Shown one piece after another: positions 46,957 through 59,208 of a stretch of 64,000 bases of DNA. Numbering within the stretch: position 1 is the stretch's first letter; each line of letters begins with the position of its first letter. The notes beneath the pieces are model-generated. The model was not told the DNA's origin. It did no database searches and worked only from the letters and a program-made list of their open reading frames with translations. A program made the position numbers and the translations under genes. The stretch comes from Chlorokybus atmophyticus (taxonomy: Eukaryota > Streptophyta > Chlorokybophyceae > Chlorokybales > Chlorokybaceae), in the NCBI GenBank assembly GCA_009103225.1, contig RHPI01002990.1, positions 650,347 through 714,346 of the forward strand. The letters are read 5' to 3'.

Positions 46957-47640
46957 AAAAGCAGGCAAAAACAACAGGGTGGGGGGCCCCAATAGGCTAT
47001 AGCTAAATGCACTAACTATAGACCGAGGGAAGTAGTGTAAATACATGCGCATCAGATTGCACCTAGTATAAAAGAGTTTATCAATTTCACCTTCAAAACG
47101 GTGCGATCGCATTTTGTAAGTATGTGCATCATTATATGTTAATGTCACAACATTTTAGCATGAGGCACATTTGCTACAATATTGCAATGTGCAATAGCGG
47201 CATTGCATTAATATGTGAGTTTGTGTACACATACTTATGTTGTTTTAATGTAATGTGATGTAATGCATACGTGAGGTTCAATTAAAGCTTACGTATTAAT
47301 TATACATATGTATAACATTGTGTAATCGTTTAAAGAATTTTACAACGTTAAAAAGTGTGTGATCGTTCACAAAGTGTACTTATTCAGATATATATGCACA
47401 AAAGCAATGTATAGGTATGTAACGTTTTCATACTTTAACCACTTTATATGATTGTAAAGTATATTAACTATCATAATATTGATGATTATATAAAATGATG
47501 TTGTATATACTTGTACATATCGATTAAACATTATGACCTAATTGCATGTACAATAGTCTATATATAAAGCAAAGACTCCAATACAGTAAAAAACCATCAT
47601 TAATAATTGTTTGCTATTTATTACATAAATATTTTTAAAC

Positions 47641-47736
<96 letters not shown>

Positions 47737-47739
47737 NCC
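47641..47739. repeat. Poly-C tract of about 98 bases
   Basis: An essentially pure C run with one N at 47,737. It sits in AT-rich DNA. It may be real or a sequencing collapse/extension artefact. The poly-Pro and poly-Gly translations across it are meaningless. Confidence 0.9.
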
Positions 47740-48571
47740 CTACAATTGCCCACGTATTTTCTTTCAAAGAATACACACACCATTTTGGCTGTATTATGCA
47801 CCCTTCTCGTATACAGTGTCTTGGTATTTTTAGGTTAAATTTACATTACATTTATAATATATGTATGATAAGATGCACTTGAAGTTACCGTTATGTTACG
47901 TGTTTGACAAATTATAAATTATGCATGATTATTCCACGTGACCCAGTATAGTGCCCATTGTTTTAAAAAGTTTCGGGATAAAATTACATTTTTAGTAAAG
48001 CATGGCACTGTGGTTAAATGCGAACACTATGAACGAGTAAATACGAAATATTTGAATTATATATATCTCCATGCATTAATGCGCACGTTTTTACTTTCAT
48101 GGTTTTTTTTAACAACGCGTGCATAAATGTTTAAATTTGTTTTTGAACATGGGTGTTTTTACAAAGATTAGAGAGCAGTTGAGGGAGTTACGCATATCAA
48201 TGCACATGCTGAATTGCTACTAGTAACATGCTTGTGCAACCCCTCTTACAAAAAACAGCAACTTACTGCCCCATGTGGCACTTGCGGGTGGCTTGTGTTG
48301 CCGCATTTATGCTTACAACCCCTCTTATAAACAGAGCCCCCCCTCCCCCCGTTTTAATGAATGGTGTTGACACCATTAATATAACTACATTAAAGCTTCG
48401 TAATGAATGTAAAAGCGGGGTGACACACACAGCCCCTCCTTTAATTCTATTCAATGAGGTGGGTGTATTGTATACGCACAAAATATAGGTACATTGTCAA
48501 CAAGCTTATGTAATCTTGCAACCAAACCTTGTAAGCTACAACTTGTGGTTGTCAGCTTTTTTCATACTTCT

Positions 48572-48600
48572 GATTTGGCATGTGTGACACATGCCAAATC
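48572..48600. repeat. 14-bp perfect palindrome with one-base centre
   Basis: GATTTGGCATGTGT at 48,572-48,585 is followed by G and its exact complement at 48,587-48,600. It is intergenic; no terminator-like T tract follows, and eukaryotic context argues against that role. Confidence 0.95.
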
Positions 48601-49636
48601 TGAATGCCTTTGGATAAAACGCAATCGTACATCGTTGAGGCTTCCTCAAGGCTGACAAAGCGAGATCCTCTACTACTCGGTGCCTAAGAGGAGCAATCAT
48701 GCCTATTAATGTTAGGCAACCATCATGCTGACAGCAGCGTCGTAGCTTACGTAGCCAGCCCTGGTTCGGTGAAGCAGCAACCGCGCACGCACCGTACCCG
48801 TGCGTACACACCCTGTGCACTGATCCTGTTGGAATCACAACCTTTGCCGTTGACCTCGTTTTGCCGGGAGCTAGAGGGCACGGCAGGCGTATCAATGCGC
48901 TCTATTGGCCACATGACGCGGGAAGGGTGTCGTATTCTGGCACGCGGCGATTCGAGCAGCGGCAGGCTGCTGCCAGCAGCCGCGATCCCGTGCATGCCAT
49001 GATGATGACGAAACGTGGGAACGCAGCCGTGCAGCAGTGGCGGGTGTTGTCAGTTGCGCGGTCCCGGTCCGAAAGCGCAGTGGGAAAGCGCCGATATCGG
49101 CAAGTTGTTGAAGTATTCAGAGGCGGCGGATTGGCAGGCAGGCAGGCGTTGGTAGCGGCGGTGACGGCGGCGGCGGGAAAGCGCGTGTTGTTGCGGCCAC
49201 ACGCGGCAAGAGAGAGAGACATTAGCGTTGCGTGCCACGTTAGCGTGTGTGTCAGTGCAGCGTAGCCTTATACCGTGTTGAGTTGGGTTGCTTAGCTGCA
49301 CTGCCTGCATTCTGCGCAGTGCATGTACTAGCGACTGCTGCTTCCCTTGTGTGGTAGTGACTGCTACTTTGCTCTGTGAGCCGCTGTGCTGGTTTGAAGT
49401 TGGAGCGAGACACTGACCGGCTGATTGCTGAGGCGGGCTAGCGCAGCGTCTCCCCCACTGCGGACGTGGAGTTGCAGCTTGCGAGTTTCTTGTGGTCACA
49501 CTTCATTCGTGCTTGTGACGGCTCTCAAGACTAGCATGCTGGCATGCTAGTTGCAAGCTGAGCGCTCATAGCTGAAGTGCTGATGAGAACAGCAAGCACC
49601 CATCCAGAAGACCAGTAGTCACTGGTTGCAGCTGCT

Positions 49637-52600
49637 ATGGCCGGGTTGGCGTGGGAGAGTAGATCGCTTGTGACGTTGGCGCTGGTGCTGAGCTTGCTGG
49701 TGACTTGGGTGGCTCCAGGACATTGTGTGCAGTACCAGCTGTTGGCCTCTTTGAAGTCAGTTCGCTATCCAGCTTTTCAGCTCAGCAACGCCCAACTATC
49801 TGGCAATGCCTACGTTTTTGTCAGCCCCGACGACTTCATTGCGGAGGTCAAGTTCTATATGGACGACGCAGCTCGTGTCAGAGCGCCAATGTGAGTTTCG
49901 TGTATGGCACAGCATGCATGGCACATCTACACCTGTTTGTGCACTACGGCAGGAGTTGTTACCAGCTTGTGATACTGACTACCAGTTAGGCATGCCCAAT
50001 TTAGCTGTTACATAACCCCCGGGCTCATGAACTGTCTTGTATACTGTCAAAGTTCACTGTTGCTGTGCTCTGCAAGCTGCAGGTCTCATACATGTTCAAT
50101 TGCAGGCATGTGGAAACACGGGGGCCATTCGACTTGGTGGGCTCAACACCAGACAATCAGTATGCTACAGGATACAACTTCAATCGTCTTAGGCTTGCGC
50201 GCCACACTTTGACAGCAGCAATCACGGATAATAAGGGAAAGGTGGTGATCGTTACTGCAGAATTCTCTGTTGTTGCGCGTGCACCGCCGCCGACCATTGC
50301 TGTGGCTGTGCCTCCGTATCGGTTCCTGGTGTCGTACAGGTCAGTTCTAGAAGATAGTCTCATGCTGGTAACTTGTTGGACATGCAGTGCGCTCAAATGC
50401 TGACTGAAATCAATGTGCAGGAGTACACGGACACCTGCATTCCCACTTGCAAGCGCTCGCACGCATTCCAACATTTTTGTCTTTGTATCACCATCTGCTT
50501 ACATCGAAACTGTTGCTTTTTACTGGGATAACTTGCAGAACACTGGCAAACCATGGTAGGTGCACACCGTACGACTCACACTAGCTCTTCTTCATGTTCC
50601 AACCGCGTGCACACCTCATTCAGCTTATTGCCTTTGTTGGGTTCTCTTGCACATGTCGTAGTGGTGCAGAGTTGATGATTTGATACATTGCAGGAGTTTT
50701 GAGGATCGGGGGCCTTTTGACCTTGCAGGGTCCATGGCTGACAACACATTGGCATTGCCGCTAGATACAACAAAGTTCCGCACGGGATCGCACACGCTTG
50801 GTGCAATCGTGACACTGAGCACAAAAAAGCAGGTAACCCCGTACCCAACGCGCTTCAACCAATGGTCAAGGAGGCTGTCCTTGTAGTTCAGCTTATAGCC
50901 TCTTGTGGAAGAGCTTTCTCTTGCTGTGGCACTGTGAAGCTGTTACTGAAGGTTTTGGTTACAGCTCTGCACATCACCTGCAGTTGAAATTCTTTGCATT
51001 ACCTTTCAACCCAGTCTTGACCAGTTTCTGGTCTGTTATATTCACCATGATTGCACGTTACAGTCCTCGCTAACCCTCGTCGCCCCGCAGGTCAAGCTTT
51101 CATGCATGTTCTCAATAGCTCGCGACAGCGCTGGCGGAAGCATTCCTTTTGCTTTGAGGGTGTCATCCAGCAACAGGCGCAGTCCTAGCAGCTTGTTACA
51201 GGGCAGCAGCGTGCAAGGCCAGATCTATGTATTCCTGGATCCATATGATGCCTCAAGTCCAGTCTCATTTTACCTGGACGACCCTGGGCGTACAAGAGCA
51301 CCTTGGTGAGTTGGCTCCGTAATGCTGTGGTGAGCATGCATCTCTTGATGTTAATTTGATTGAAGCGTACTTCAAATTGCCACTGGTTGGTTGCAAGAGT
51401 TCTGGTGTGTGGACGTTTGTTATTGCTGATAGCAGTCCATCACGCAGGTCTTTAGAAAAGCGAGCTCCATTTGATTTTGCTGGGACGGACAAGTTAACCG
51501 AGTGGGCACTCCCATTTGATACAAGCAAGATCAGAAGCGGCCAGCACACAATCACTGCAGCCATTGCGCAGGCGAGCGGCCTGGTTGTGGTCTCTGCAAC
51601 TTTTACTGTTGACCCGCCGCTCAACTGTCCGCCAGAGTTGGCACCAGATCCAAGGTGCAAGCCAGTCATTGCGCCCTTGCCATTTACGTTTACTTGGGGG
51701 GGAGATCGCGGTGGTAAAGTCTTTGACAGAAACGGACTGGGCACCGGGTTCACATATGTGGAGAGGGTGAGTTTCTGTCTTGGCATGCAAAGATGCCCCA
51801 ATTGCATGATATGTAGTGCTGACAGCTTGGTCGTATTGTTGCAGGAAACTAACAACAATGGAGGCTACCTTCCTCGGAATTTACTCATTGACACGGCAGC
51901 AAGAACGCTCACAATTACAGCAACGCCAGGAGAGTCCTTTGAGAACAAAAACAATCAAGACAACAAGCTGGGGATTGGCATTGCACCACCCAGTGACATT
52001 ATCTTGGTAAGATGCACTGTATGGACAATGTGAACATGTTTTGTGTTGGTGTTGGTTTTGCGGTTTGTGACAGTGTGGTATACCAAAGTGGCATGCGTAT
52101 ATTGGCGCTACCTGTGCCGACATGCCTTGAGATGCATGCCTGTGTTTGCTTTCTAGTGTACTGTAACAGACTCGCGACATTTGCCCTAAGCTACAAGGCT
52201 GCATTCACGCTCCGCGCAGCAAAAGCAATGCAAGACAATTCTTGGGGTGCATATCTTGATGACCAATGCGTGTGTGCAGGTGTCAACAACTGTTGTGAAC
52301 CCACCGATTGGTTACAAGCAGTTTGAACAGGCGGGTGTTTGGTTTGGGTCAGATCAGGATAACTATGCAAAATTGACTGTCCAGGTATGCTTGGCTTGAG
52401 TATGCATTTATTGTGTATTGATGTTGTGTACCTGGGATGTAGACGTCTGACCTCTCCCCTCTTGCTGCAGAGCACTGGCCCATGGGGTATGCTTGTGGAG
52501 CTGTTTATGGAAGAACAGGGTATCCGCACCAACTTCATTACGCTACCTACGGGTGATTTAACAGGCAAGTCTATTACGTTGGAGTTGCAGGCCAATCCTG

Positions 52601-54839
52601 CGTCGAAGCAAGTGCAAGGAAGGTGTGTCAACATGCTTTGTTGCTGCTACTGTTCCTTGACACTTGCAAACACGCTCACTGCATGCCCATCCACTATGTA
52701 CAGCATGCGTTAACATTACCTGCGCTGTTCAGCTTTTGGGTGACCGGCAAGCCTGTTCAGTTTGTTGGTTCCTTGGATGCACCGCCTATTATTTTTTCGT
52801 TTGATGCTGCCACAATTGACCCGCTAGCACGGACTAGAACATTTGCTGGCATCTTCGCAAGTACGGCATATGGGCAGCCAAATCTGCAGTTCACCTTCGC
52901 CAACATCAACATGAGAAGGGTGCCCATTCCAAACCGGCCACCTGTCACGGTACTGTTGCTGTGTATGCACGCAGCTGCATGCGACAGTTCAGTCAGTTTG
53001 TCTTTGTCTGTGCAAGCAGTTGCAATATGAGTGTCAGTAACTCTGCGTACGCCATGATGCACTTTAGCATTGTATACCAAAGTGCCCTTGTTTGCAGCTT
53101 CCTCCTGGCGTGAAGTTCAATCGCGTCAACAACTCGCTTTCATGGTCGCCGACAGGCCTGGCATGGGCACCCGATAACAAGCTCTACGCAACCGACTACA
53201 CCGGCTCTGTCCACAGGCTGACATTAAATGCGCAGTCTCAGATTGTACGGGATGAACGTTTTGACATCCTGCGCGGGCGTCTCGCCACTGGCATTGCTGG
53301 TGGGTAGTTCAGTCATGCTCTGGTAGTGAAGTTTGTGTTGGGTCGTGAAGTGGTTGTCCAACGTCTGATGCGCTTGCAGTTGAGCCATCTTCAACACCAA
53401 CCAATGTAAAGCTGTGGGTGATGAGCTCTCTTGGCACTGGAGGTCCAAGGAACCCTGGCATATCCAGCTCTGGAAAGGTTACTCGGCTCACCGGGCCAAA
53501 CTTCAACGAGGTGGTGGACTACATAACTGGCCTTCCTCGTTCGGTTGCAGATCATGGTATGTCATCGGCAGGTTACTTGCTGCAGGATGCGCAATTTGCA
53601 ATGTGGCATTCAGATCAGTATACTGACAGCGTTTATCTAATCAGGTCCAAACTCCATGCACTTCGCCAGGGGCAAGCTTTACTTTTCGATAGGCAGTAAC
53701 ACTGGCTCTGGTGGCTGCAACGACTTTGATGGTGACTTTGGTCAACGGCCCGAGCAGCTGTTGTCCGCCGGCCTCTTTGAGGCGGACGTTTTGAATCCAA
53801 GCTGGAGACGGTATTCTCACGGCAACTGCGAGTCATGGGTCAGTGACAAGGACTGCACGGCTGCCACAACCTTTCCTGCAACTTGCAAGGTCAGACACTC
53901 ACCATCATCAAGGTCATAAGATTTTCGGACATCGACGTGATACATGTTGGTTTGTTCCTGTCCCATGGCGCTTACATTGTGTAACCATGTGTAGGTTCAA
54001 CCATATGTGACTGGCATGCGCAATGTGTACGATTTCCTTTTCCATTCAAACGGTCATGTGTACGCTGGTGACAATGGTGTGGGGCTGCCTTCCACCGTCC
54101 CAGCAAGGGCAACTCCTGGTTGTCAGGTATTAGTCTTAATTCAGGAAGTACCCTGCTCGTATTCACCGTCAAACAATGCTGATCCAACATAATTGTGCAC
54201 AGGGATTGCGCGATTACCAGTTGCCAACTGACCCACTGGACCCTGGCGAACAGCCTGATCTTTTCTATGATCTGAAGCCTGGGTACTATTATGGGCATGC
54301 CAACCCTGCACGAGGGCAGTGTGTATGGCATGATGGATCATTTCAGGGCGTGAAACCGCTTTCTAACTACCGGGCGCCGATGTTGGTGCTTGGCGATCAC
54401 ATCTCGCCCGATGGCATCACAGAGTACACCTACGACGGTTTCTGCGGGTAAGACACATTTCTGCTTGCAAGCTAATAGCTATTACCTTTAGGCTCAATAC
54501 CTGCACTAGTCCTGTATGTGTTCATGTGTGGCGCTTGTATGTACTGGTCAATGCTGCCAAACACATTATTTCATTACTGAACAGTGCTGCATGCGCAGGC
54601 GTTTGAAAGGGCACGTCTTAATAACTGGGTTCAGCATTGGCGACAACATTCTGCGCTTGCAGATCGACTCCACCGGCACCAAGGTGCTGAGCGTCACGGT
54701 GCTCGCAGAAGACTTTTTAGACCCACTTCCAATCATTGAGAAGAATGGCAAGATATATGTTGGCGCTTTCAATCAGGGCAAAGCCAATGCCGGCCAGATC
54801 AACGTGCTGATTCCCGATGAGCGTGGCCTGCGGTGTTAG
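49637..54839 (+). CDS. Secreted multidomain protein: Ig-like repeats, lectin-like domain, sorbosone-dehydrogenase-type beta-propeller
   Basis: Sixteen exons (49,637-49,890; 50,106-50,339; 50,421-50,555; 50,694-50,832; 51,091-51,305; 51,448-51,767; 51,845-52,006; 52,280-52,384; 52,471-52,622; 52,733-52,949; 53,098-53,299; 53,380-53,555; 53,645-53,889; 53,995-54,126; 54,203-54,447; 54,599-54,839) total 3174 bases, 1057 residues plus stop. An N-terminal signal peptide (LVTLALVLSLLVTWVAPGHC) precedes three similar beta modules, each with an F(Y/L).(D/N)(D/N) strand, then (E/K)(T/D/K)R(G/A)PFD(L/F) and HT(L/I)..(A/T)I. A jelly-roll-like domain (QAGVWFGSDQDNYAKLTVQ) follows, resembling DUF1349. The C-terminal propeller shows GLAWAPDNKLYATDYTGSVHRL, GPNSMHFARGKLYFSIGSN and MRNVYDFLFHSNGHVYAGDNG, as in glucose/sorbosone dehydrogenase-like proteins. 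Enzyme activity is not shown; an extracellular wall or glycan role is inference. Confidence 0.85.
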
Positions 54840-56158
54840 TGTACAGTTTGGCCAGAGCGTCGTCGTGTGGGATCTTCAAGTTTGGCTCTTGAAGACACGG
54901 CCATAGAGACTGACACGTTGTTTCTGATGACATGGGCTGCGGTATAGTTGCTAGAGAAGGGTAGCACTTCATGTAGGTAGCTAGAAGTTCATTTAGACAG
55001 CGCTTTGGCGCACGCTGTATGCTGTATGCTATGGATACTGTGTTGCCAGTAACCGCCCGGCGGGTTACTTGTAAAGGCAGGCTTGAGGGTAAGTTGACGT
55101 TTTGTTGTAGGCACGGCACTTGAACCTTTCAGTCCCATAATTGATGAGGGGGGTTCCCACCGGCCACGTCTGGTGGCCATTTTTGTACATTCTACCCCAC
55201 ATGCAATGGTGTGTTTGAAATGCATGTGAAGGCACGTATGGTATTGATTCTAGCAAACACATGAGATTGTGTGGTCGTTTCCATCTGTAAGGTATGCACT
55301 GTTGTGGTTGTGCCATCAGGCGGCACTATGAAGTCCGATAACCGTTGGCTGTGCATACTGAAAAGCCATGTAACGCTTGTGTGCAGGTGAGCCCGAGGCA
55401 CTACCTACTGCTTGCTGCTGCCACTGGATGAGGTGAGGGCTTTACTGCCATGCTAGACTGCCTGCTGTGCTGCTTGCCTACTGCTGACTCGTACTTGTGC
55501 TAGCCGTGACAGCAGGTTGTGTGAGATGATGTAAATTGGTTGTTGTACGCTTTGCTTGCTCACGTCACTGCCTGCGTTTGCTTTGCTCTACTTGCCTGCT
55601 ACTTGGTATAGGCTTAGCAAGTTCGTTGCCTACGGACTTAATGATACATGCGCGTGTTGCACGCACTGCTACCAGTCAACATGTCAACTACTGCCGGACG
55701 TTGTGAGTGCCTTGGTGTTGTGTGGTGTTGGTAGGTATGGTCGCGGACTGATTGCCACGTGCTTTCTTTGAAATATCAGTGTTTGAGGACATGTCAAGCT
55801 TCTGAAAGGTGCAATCGTTCAGAAGCTTGACAACGCACTTGAACAGAGTGCTGCTCAGCACAGCATATCTATTGGAGCCCGGCCCATATACAAAATACGT
55901 CACACACACGGTGAGGAACTGTGCTGTTTTCCTGCACACGCCGTGTGTACCTAGTTGGGGGGCGTGAGGGTGAAGCTGCAACATATGTGAGGCATGTGGC
56001 CCCCTTTACTGCAGCAACTTTTGCTGCCGTAGCGTATTGGTTAAGGCGCCGATGTTACAGTGGTAATGGAGCTGAGCGGCACAGGTTCGAATCCCATGGG
56101 AGATAGAATTGTTACTTACTAAGTCTTAGAACTCCATACCGTTGCGAGCATGCAAAAC
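54840..56158. other. Intergenic region, convergent genes
   Basis: No gene. It holds the 3' flank of the secreted protein gene and, near 56,020-56,106, a tRNA-like fragment. TGCTTGCC/TTGCCTGCT words recur at 55,440-55,610. Confidence 0.5.
56020..56106 (+). repeat. tRNA-like fragment (SINE head or tRNA relic)
   Basis: TAGCGTATTGG (56,030-56,040) matches a Pol III A box, and GGTTCGAATCC (56,084-56,094) an intact B box. The T-stem has two mismatches and the 5' end cannot pair with the sequence after the T arm, so it is not a functional tRNA gene. It resembles the fragment at 30,731. Confidence 0.6.
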
Positions 56159-57700
56159 TCAAGTCCACCCGTTAACAGAAAATCCACCGTCCACTGCCAA
56201 AACCTGGCCAGTGATGAAGCCAGCAGCTGGCAGGCAGAAGTAAGCAACAGCCGAAGCAACTTCGGGAGGCTGACCGACTCGTCGCATTGGCGTGCGTGCA
56301 AGAATCTCACCCAGACGCACAGGGTCCTCCAGCACAGGCCTCGCGAGCGGAGTATCGATGTACCACGGCGCAACAGCGTTCACGCGAATGTTGTCTTGCG
56401 CCCATTCACATGCAAGACCCCTTGTCAACTGATTCAATGCTCCTGTAAAGACAGCATGAGCCTCAGTACAAAGCTGTAAGCTAAAAAGTCAAGACTGGTA
56501 TGTGCAACTACACTTGACCCTAGGATCACCATTGCTCAACAGTGCACGTATGGAACCTTGCGTGTCAGTGTGCTGGTTGATCGTGTATAAGAAAGCCACC
56601 CTGCAGTAGAGATGACCGATTGGCTCACCTTTGGACATGCCGTAAATGGTGCCGGACTTGATGGCAACCAGCCCAGCCACGGAGTTATTCATCACGACAT
56701 TGCCTTGACCCGATGCTTTCAGTAAGGGGTGCGCAAGCTGACACAGGTGGTACACCGCATCCAAGTTGAGGGAGAGTATTGCCCTGTAGTCTTCCTGTGT
56801 ATACTCCACAGTTGGCTTGCGGACATTCGTGCCGGCATTATTCACCTGCACAGCCGTTGTTAATGCATCTTGTGGCTAAACGTGTTGCAACCACCATAAC
56901 AATCACATGTGCTCATTGCCCGTTGCATCCGTTGTAAAATTGCACAATGGCCACCTCACCAGGATATTCAGCTTGCCACCAAAAACGTTGCTAACTGCTT
57001 TCATCAGCTTCTCCCTTGCGCCTTGGGAGCTGATGTCTGCCGCGCATCCTTCTACCTTTCAGTCAATCCAATGTTAACTCGCCAGGCTCAGCCGTGCAAA
57101 CTCTCTCAGCATGACGTGATTGCGAACTGGACACAACTGGAAAGCCAATGCAACGACTGACGGAGTTGCGCATGGAGACTATATCGTCTTGATGCGCGAG
57201 ACACATTAGTAAATCAACTGCAAAAGAGACTGCAGCAGCTGCATGGTGGCGACCTCACCACATGCATTATTCTACTACTAGACACACATGCAAACAACCG
57301 TGCCAGTCACAAACAACCACAATGCAAGCAGCTTGAAACAGCCATGCCTTACCTGGAGCCCCTGGCCTCTCCAAGCATCCAACTTGGCCTGGAGTTCATC
57401 CTGGTTCCTTGCGCAAGTGAACACCCGTGCGCCAAGTCGACCCAACTCTTCCACGATTGCAGCTCTGCATCACGACAGCGGCGGGGGATGAGCACCGGTC
57501 TGCCAATGCAAACAATCAGCTGACGGAAAAAGCACTACGCTGAGTATACCACACACATGCACGCAACCATAAGTCTGGTCTCATACTGTCGTGATAGACT
57601 GCTAGCAGAAATACTGAGACTCTGTGTGTACTGACCCCAAGCCCTTGGTGCCCCCGGTTACCAGCGCCGTCTGGCCATCAAGCCTCCAGCGCTCCGCCAT
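56159..57700 (-). CDS. Tropinone-reductase-like short-chain dehydrogenase/reductase
   Basis: Classical SDR oxidoreductases of this plant-type clade use NADP(H) to reduce ketones. Five exons (57,636-57,700; 57,353-57,464; 56,960-57,055; 56,629-56,845; 56,159-56,442) total 774 bases, 257 residues plus stop, the normal length. The cofactor motif TGGTKGLG lies at residues 15-22, after [14 protein letters not shown], closely like plant tropinone reductases. NNAGTN, the catalytic region [21 protein letters not shown] (Ser, Tyr, Lys) and [13 protein letters not shown], then [11 protein letters not shown] near the C terminus, are all present. The adenosine-site Arg in CARNQ suggests NADP(H). Substrate is unknown. 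It diverges from the ankyrin gene at 57,996. Confidence 0.95.
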
Positions 57701-57995
57701 GCCTCTCGCACCGGCTCCTCCCCTTGGTCGACCACGTCCACGACACCGCCGCCGCCACCGAAGCCGCTGCAGACATGTGCGCCAGCAAAGTTACAAACTT
57801 CTGGATGCCCGGGTGCAAAGTTGCCAAGATACGCGCAGCGCGCATGCCTGTGTGTGTGCTAAGCTTCACGGCGTTTGTGCATTGCAGCGGACGCTCAGCT
57901 TTGACTGACGCTGTGTGCTTGTGGCAGTGAAGAGAACTAGAGAAGTAGACAAGGTTGTTAGCTAATAGTGTCGTTGCTGTTGGTCATTGGGCGCC
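57701..57995. promoter_or_regulatory. Short intergenic region between divergent genes
   Basis: 295 bases separate the SDR (-) and ankyrin (+) start codons; a shared promoter is likely from layout. No defined element is visible. Confidence 0.4.
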
Positions 57996-59208
57996 ATGAC
58001 GTCGCTGGCGCCCATGGTGCCGCAAGCCAGGCCGGACGAGCTGCTGGTGCTGCACACTGCGGCAGCCAGAGGCGAGGTTAGCACGCTTAAGGTGAGTGCT
58101 GAAATTTGAATGTAATAATGACTACCCATTGCGATTGCATGATGCTGTCATGCTTGATGAACTGCAAGCTAGAGGCTTTGTGAAAAGTATTTGTAGCTCA
58201 GTCAATTGGATTGGTCTGGACCCTGGCCCATGCAATGCGCTTCGCTTCCTGCGTGATGGTTGGGAGGACTGGCCAAAATTCCAGTAGCATACACCCTGAG
58301 GCTAAGCAATTGAGAATCTTATGAGCAACAGACAATCACAGCACTTACACTATATGCAGACAGTTCGTCAATAGCAAGTCACTGCTGTTGCTCATCTCTC
58401 TGTGTTGATCGTCACGCAGTCAGCAGTCCGCAAGCGTAGGCATGCTGATCCCCAGTGCATGTGCACCAGTGCTTTGGTTCTGCTCTCATTTGGCCACCTT
58501 CTGTATGTGTGCACTGGCGATCAGAGCAATCCCGCTGTTGCGGTTTCAGCTGCATCAAGCAAATGTATGACAGCTTGAGAAGCTGCTTCAGCTTGTGTGC
58601 TTGGTTCGTGATAGGCTGGCCTAGAAGCGGGTTTGGATCCGCTGCAAAAGGATGGGACGACCGGCGGCTTGCCTCTGCATTGGGCGGCGCAGAACGGGCA
58701 AATAGAAGCTGCCGAGTACCTGCTGAAGCACAATGACATCAACGCACGCAACAAGGATGGTATGCCATACCTCTCAATGATCCTTTTGCACCAACTTGTT
58801 CGCTCGCTTTGCTACATGCATTAGTGGCGCAAACGATTGATGCTGTTTTTCAATGCAGGCAACACTCCTTTGCACTACGCAGCAGTGTCTGCGCAGTTAG
58901 AAATGGTAGAATGGTTGCTGAAGAAGGGTGCGAACCCGAACGCAATGAACATCAGCGGGCAGACACCCATGCACGGTGCTGCAAGACAAGGGTACGCCAG
59001 TGTGCATATTGCATACATGCAAAGCCGCGGGTCACAGTTAAGCCAAGGATCATGTGTTGAGCACCCAACAGGTACATCGGGACAATGAAAGCTCTGAAGC
59101 AGGCGGGAGCGGATGTGAACGCGCGCGATGAGTGTCACTCTACAGCACTACATGCTGCAGCACAGCGATGGTGGTCATCGGCAGCTTTTGATCTGCTCCT
59201 AGAAATGG
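57996..59208 (+). CDS. Ankyrin-repeat protein (3' end unresolved)
   Basis: Exons: 57,996-58,091 (MTSLAPMVPQARPDELLVLH, then TAAARGEVSTLK), about 58,626-58,759, 58,859-58,991 and 59,072-59,208. Ankyrin repeats are clear: GLPLHWAAQNGQIEAAEYLLKH, then NTPLHYAAVSAQLEMVEWLL, then QTPMHGAARQG and STALHAAAQR, each with the TPLHxAA and VxxLLxxGAxxN hallmarks. Ankyrin repeats mediate protein-protein contacts. The phase between exon 1 and the exon at 58,626 is not settled; an extra small exon may lie between. No exon after 59,208 could be supported, so length and any further domain are unknown. Confidence 0.75.

Larger units (their letters stand above)
45579..49636. other. 4-kb intergenic region, AT-rich in the middle
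   Basis: No supported gene. About 46,980-48,130 is AT-rich. It contains the poly-C tract at 47,641, a dispersed 32-base repeat at 46,925, and a palindrome at 48,572. The GC-rich 600 bases before 49,637 probably hold the promoter and 5' UTR of the secreted-protein gene. Confidence 0.5.

Noticed and set aside
47538-47882. Poly-Gly and poly-Pro proteins
   Set aside because: Translations of the poly-C tract.
56020-56106. Functional tRNA gene
   Set aside because: The T-stem is mismatched and no acceptor stem pairs, although both Pol III boxes are present.
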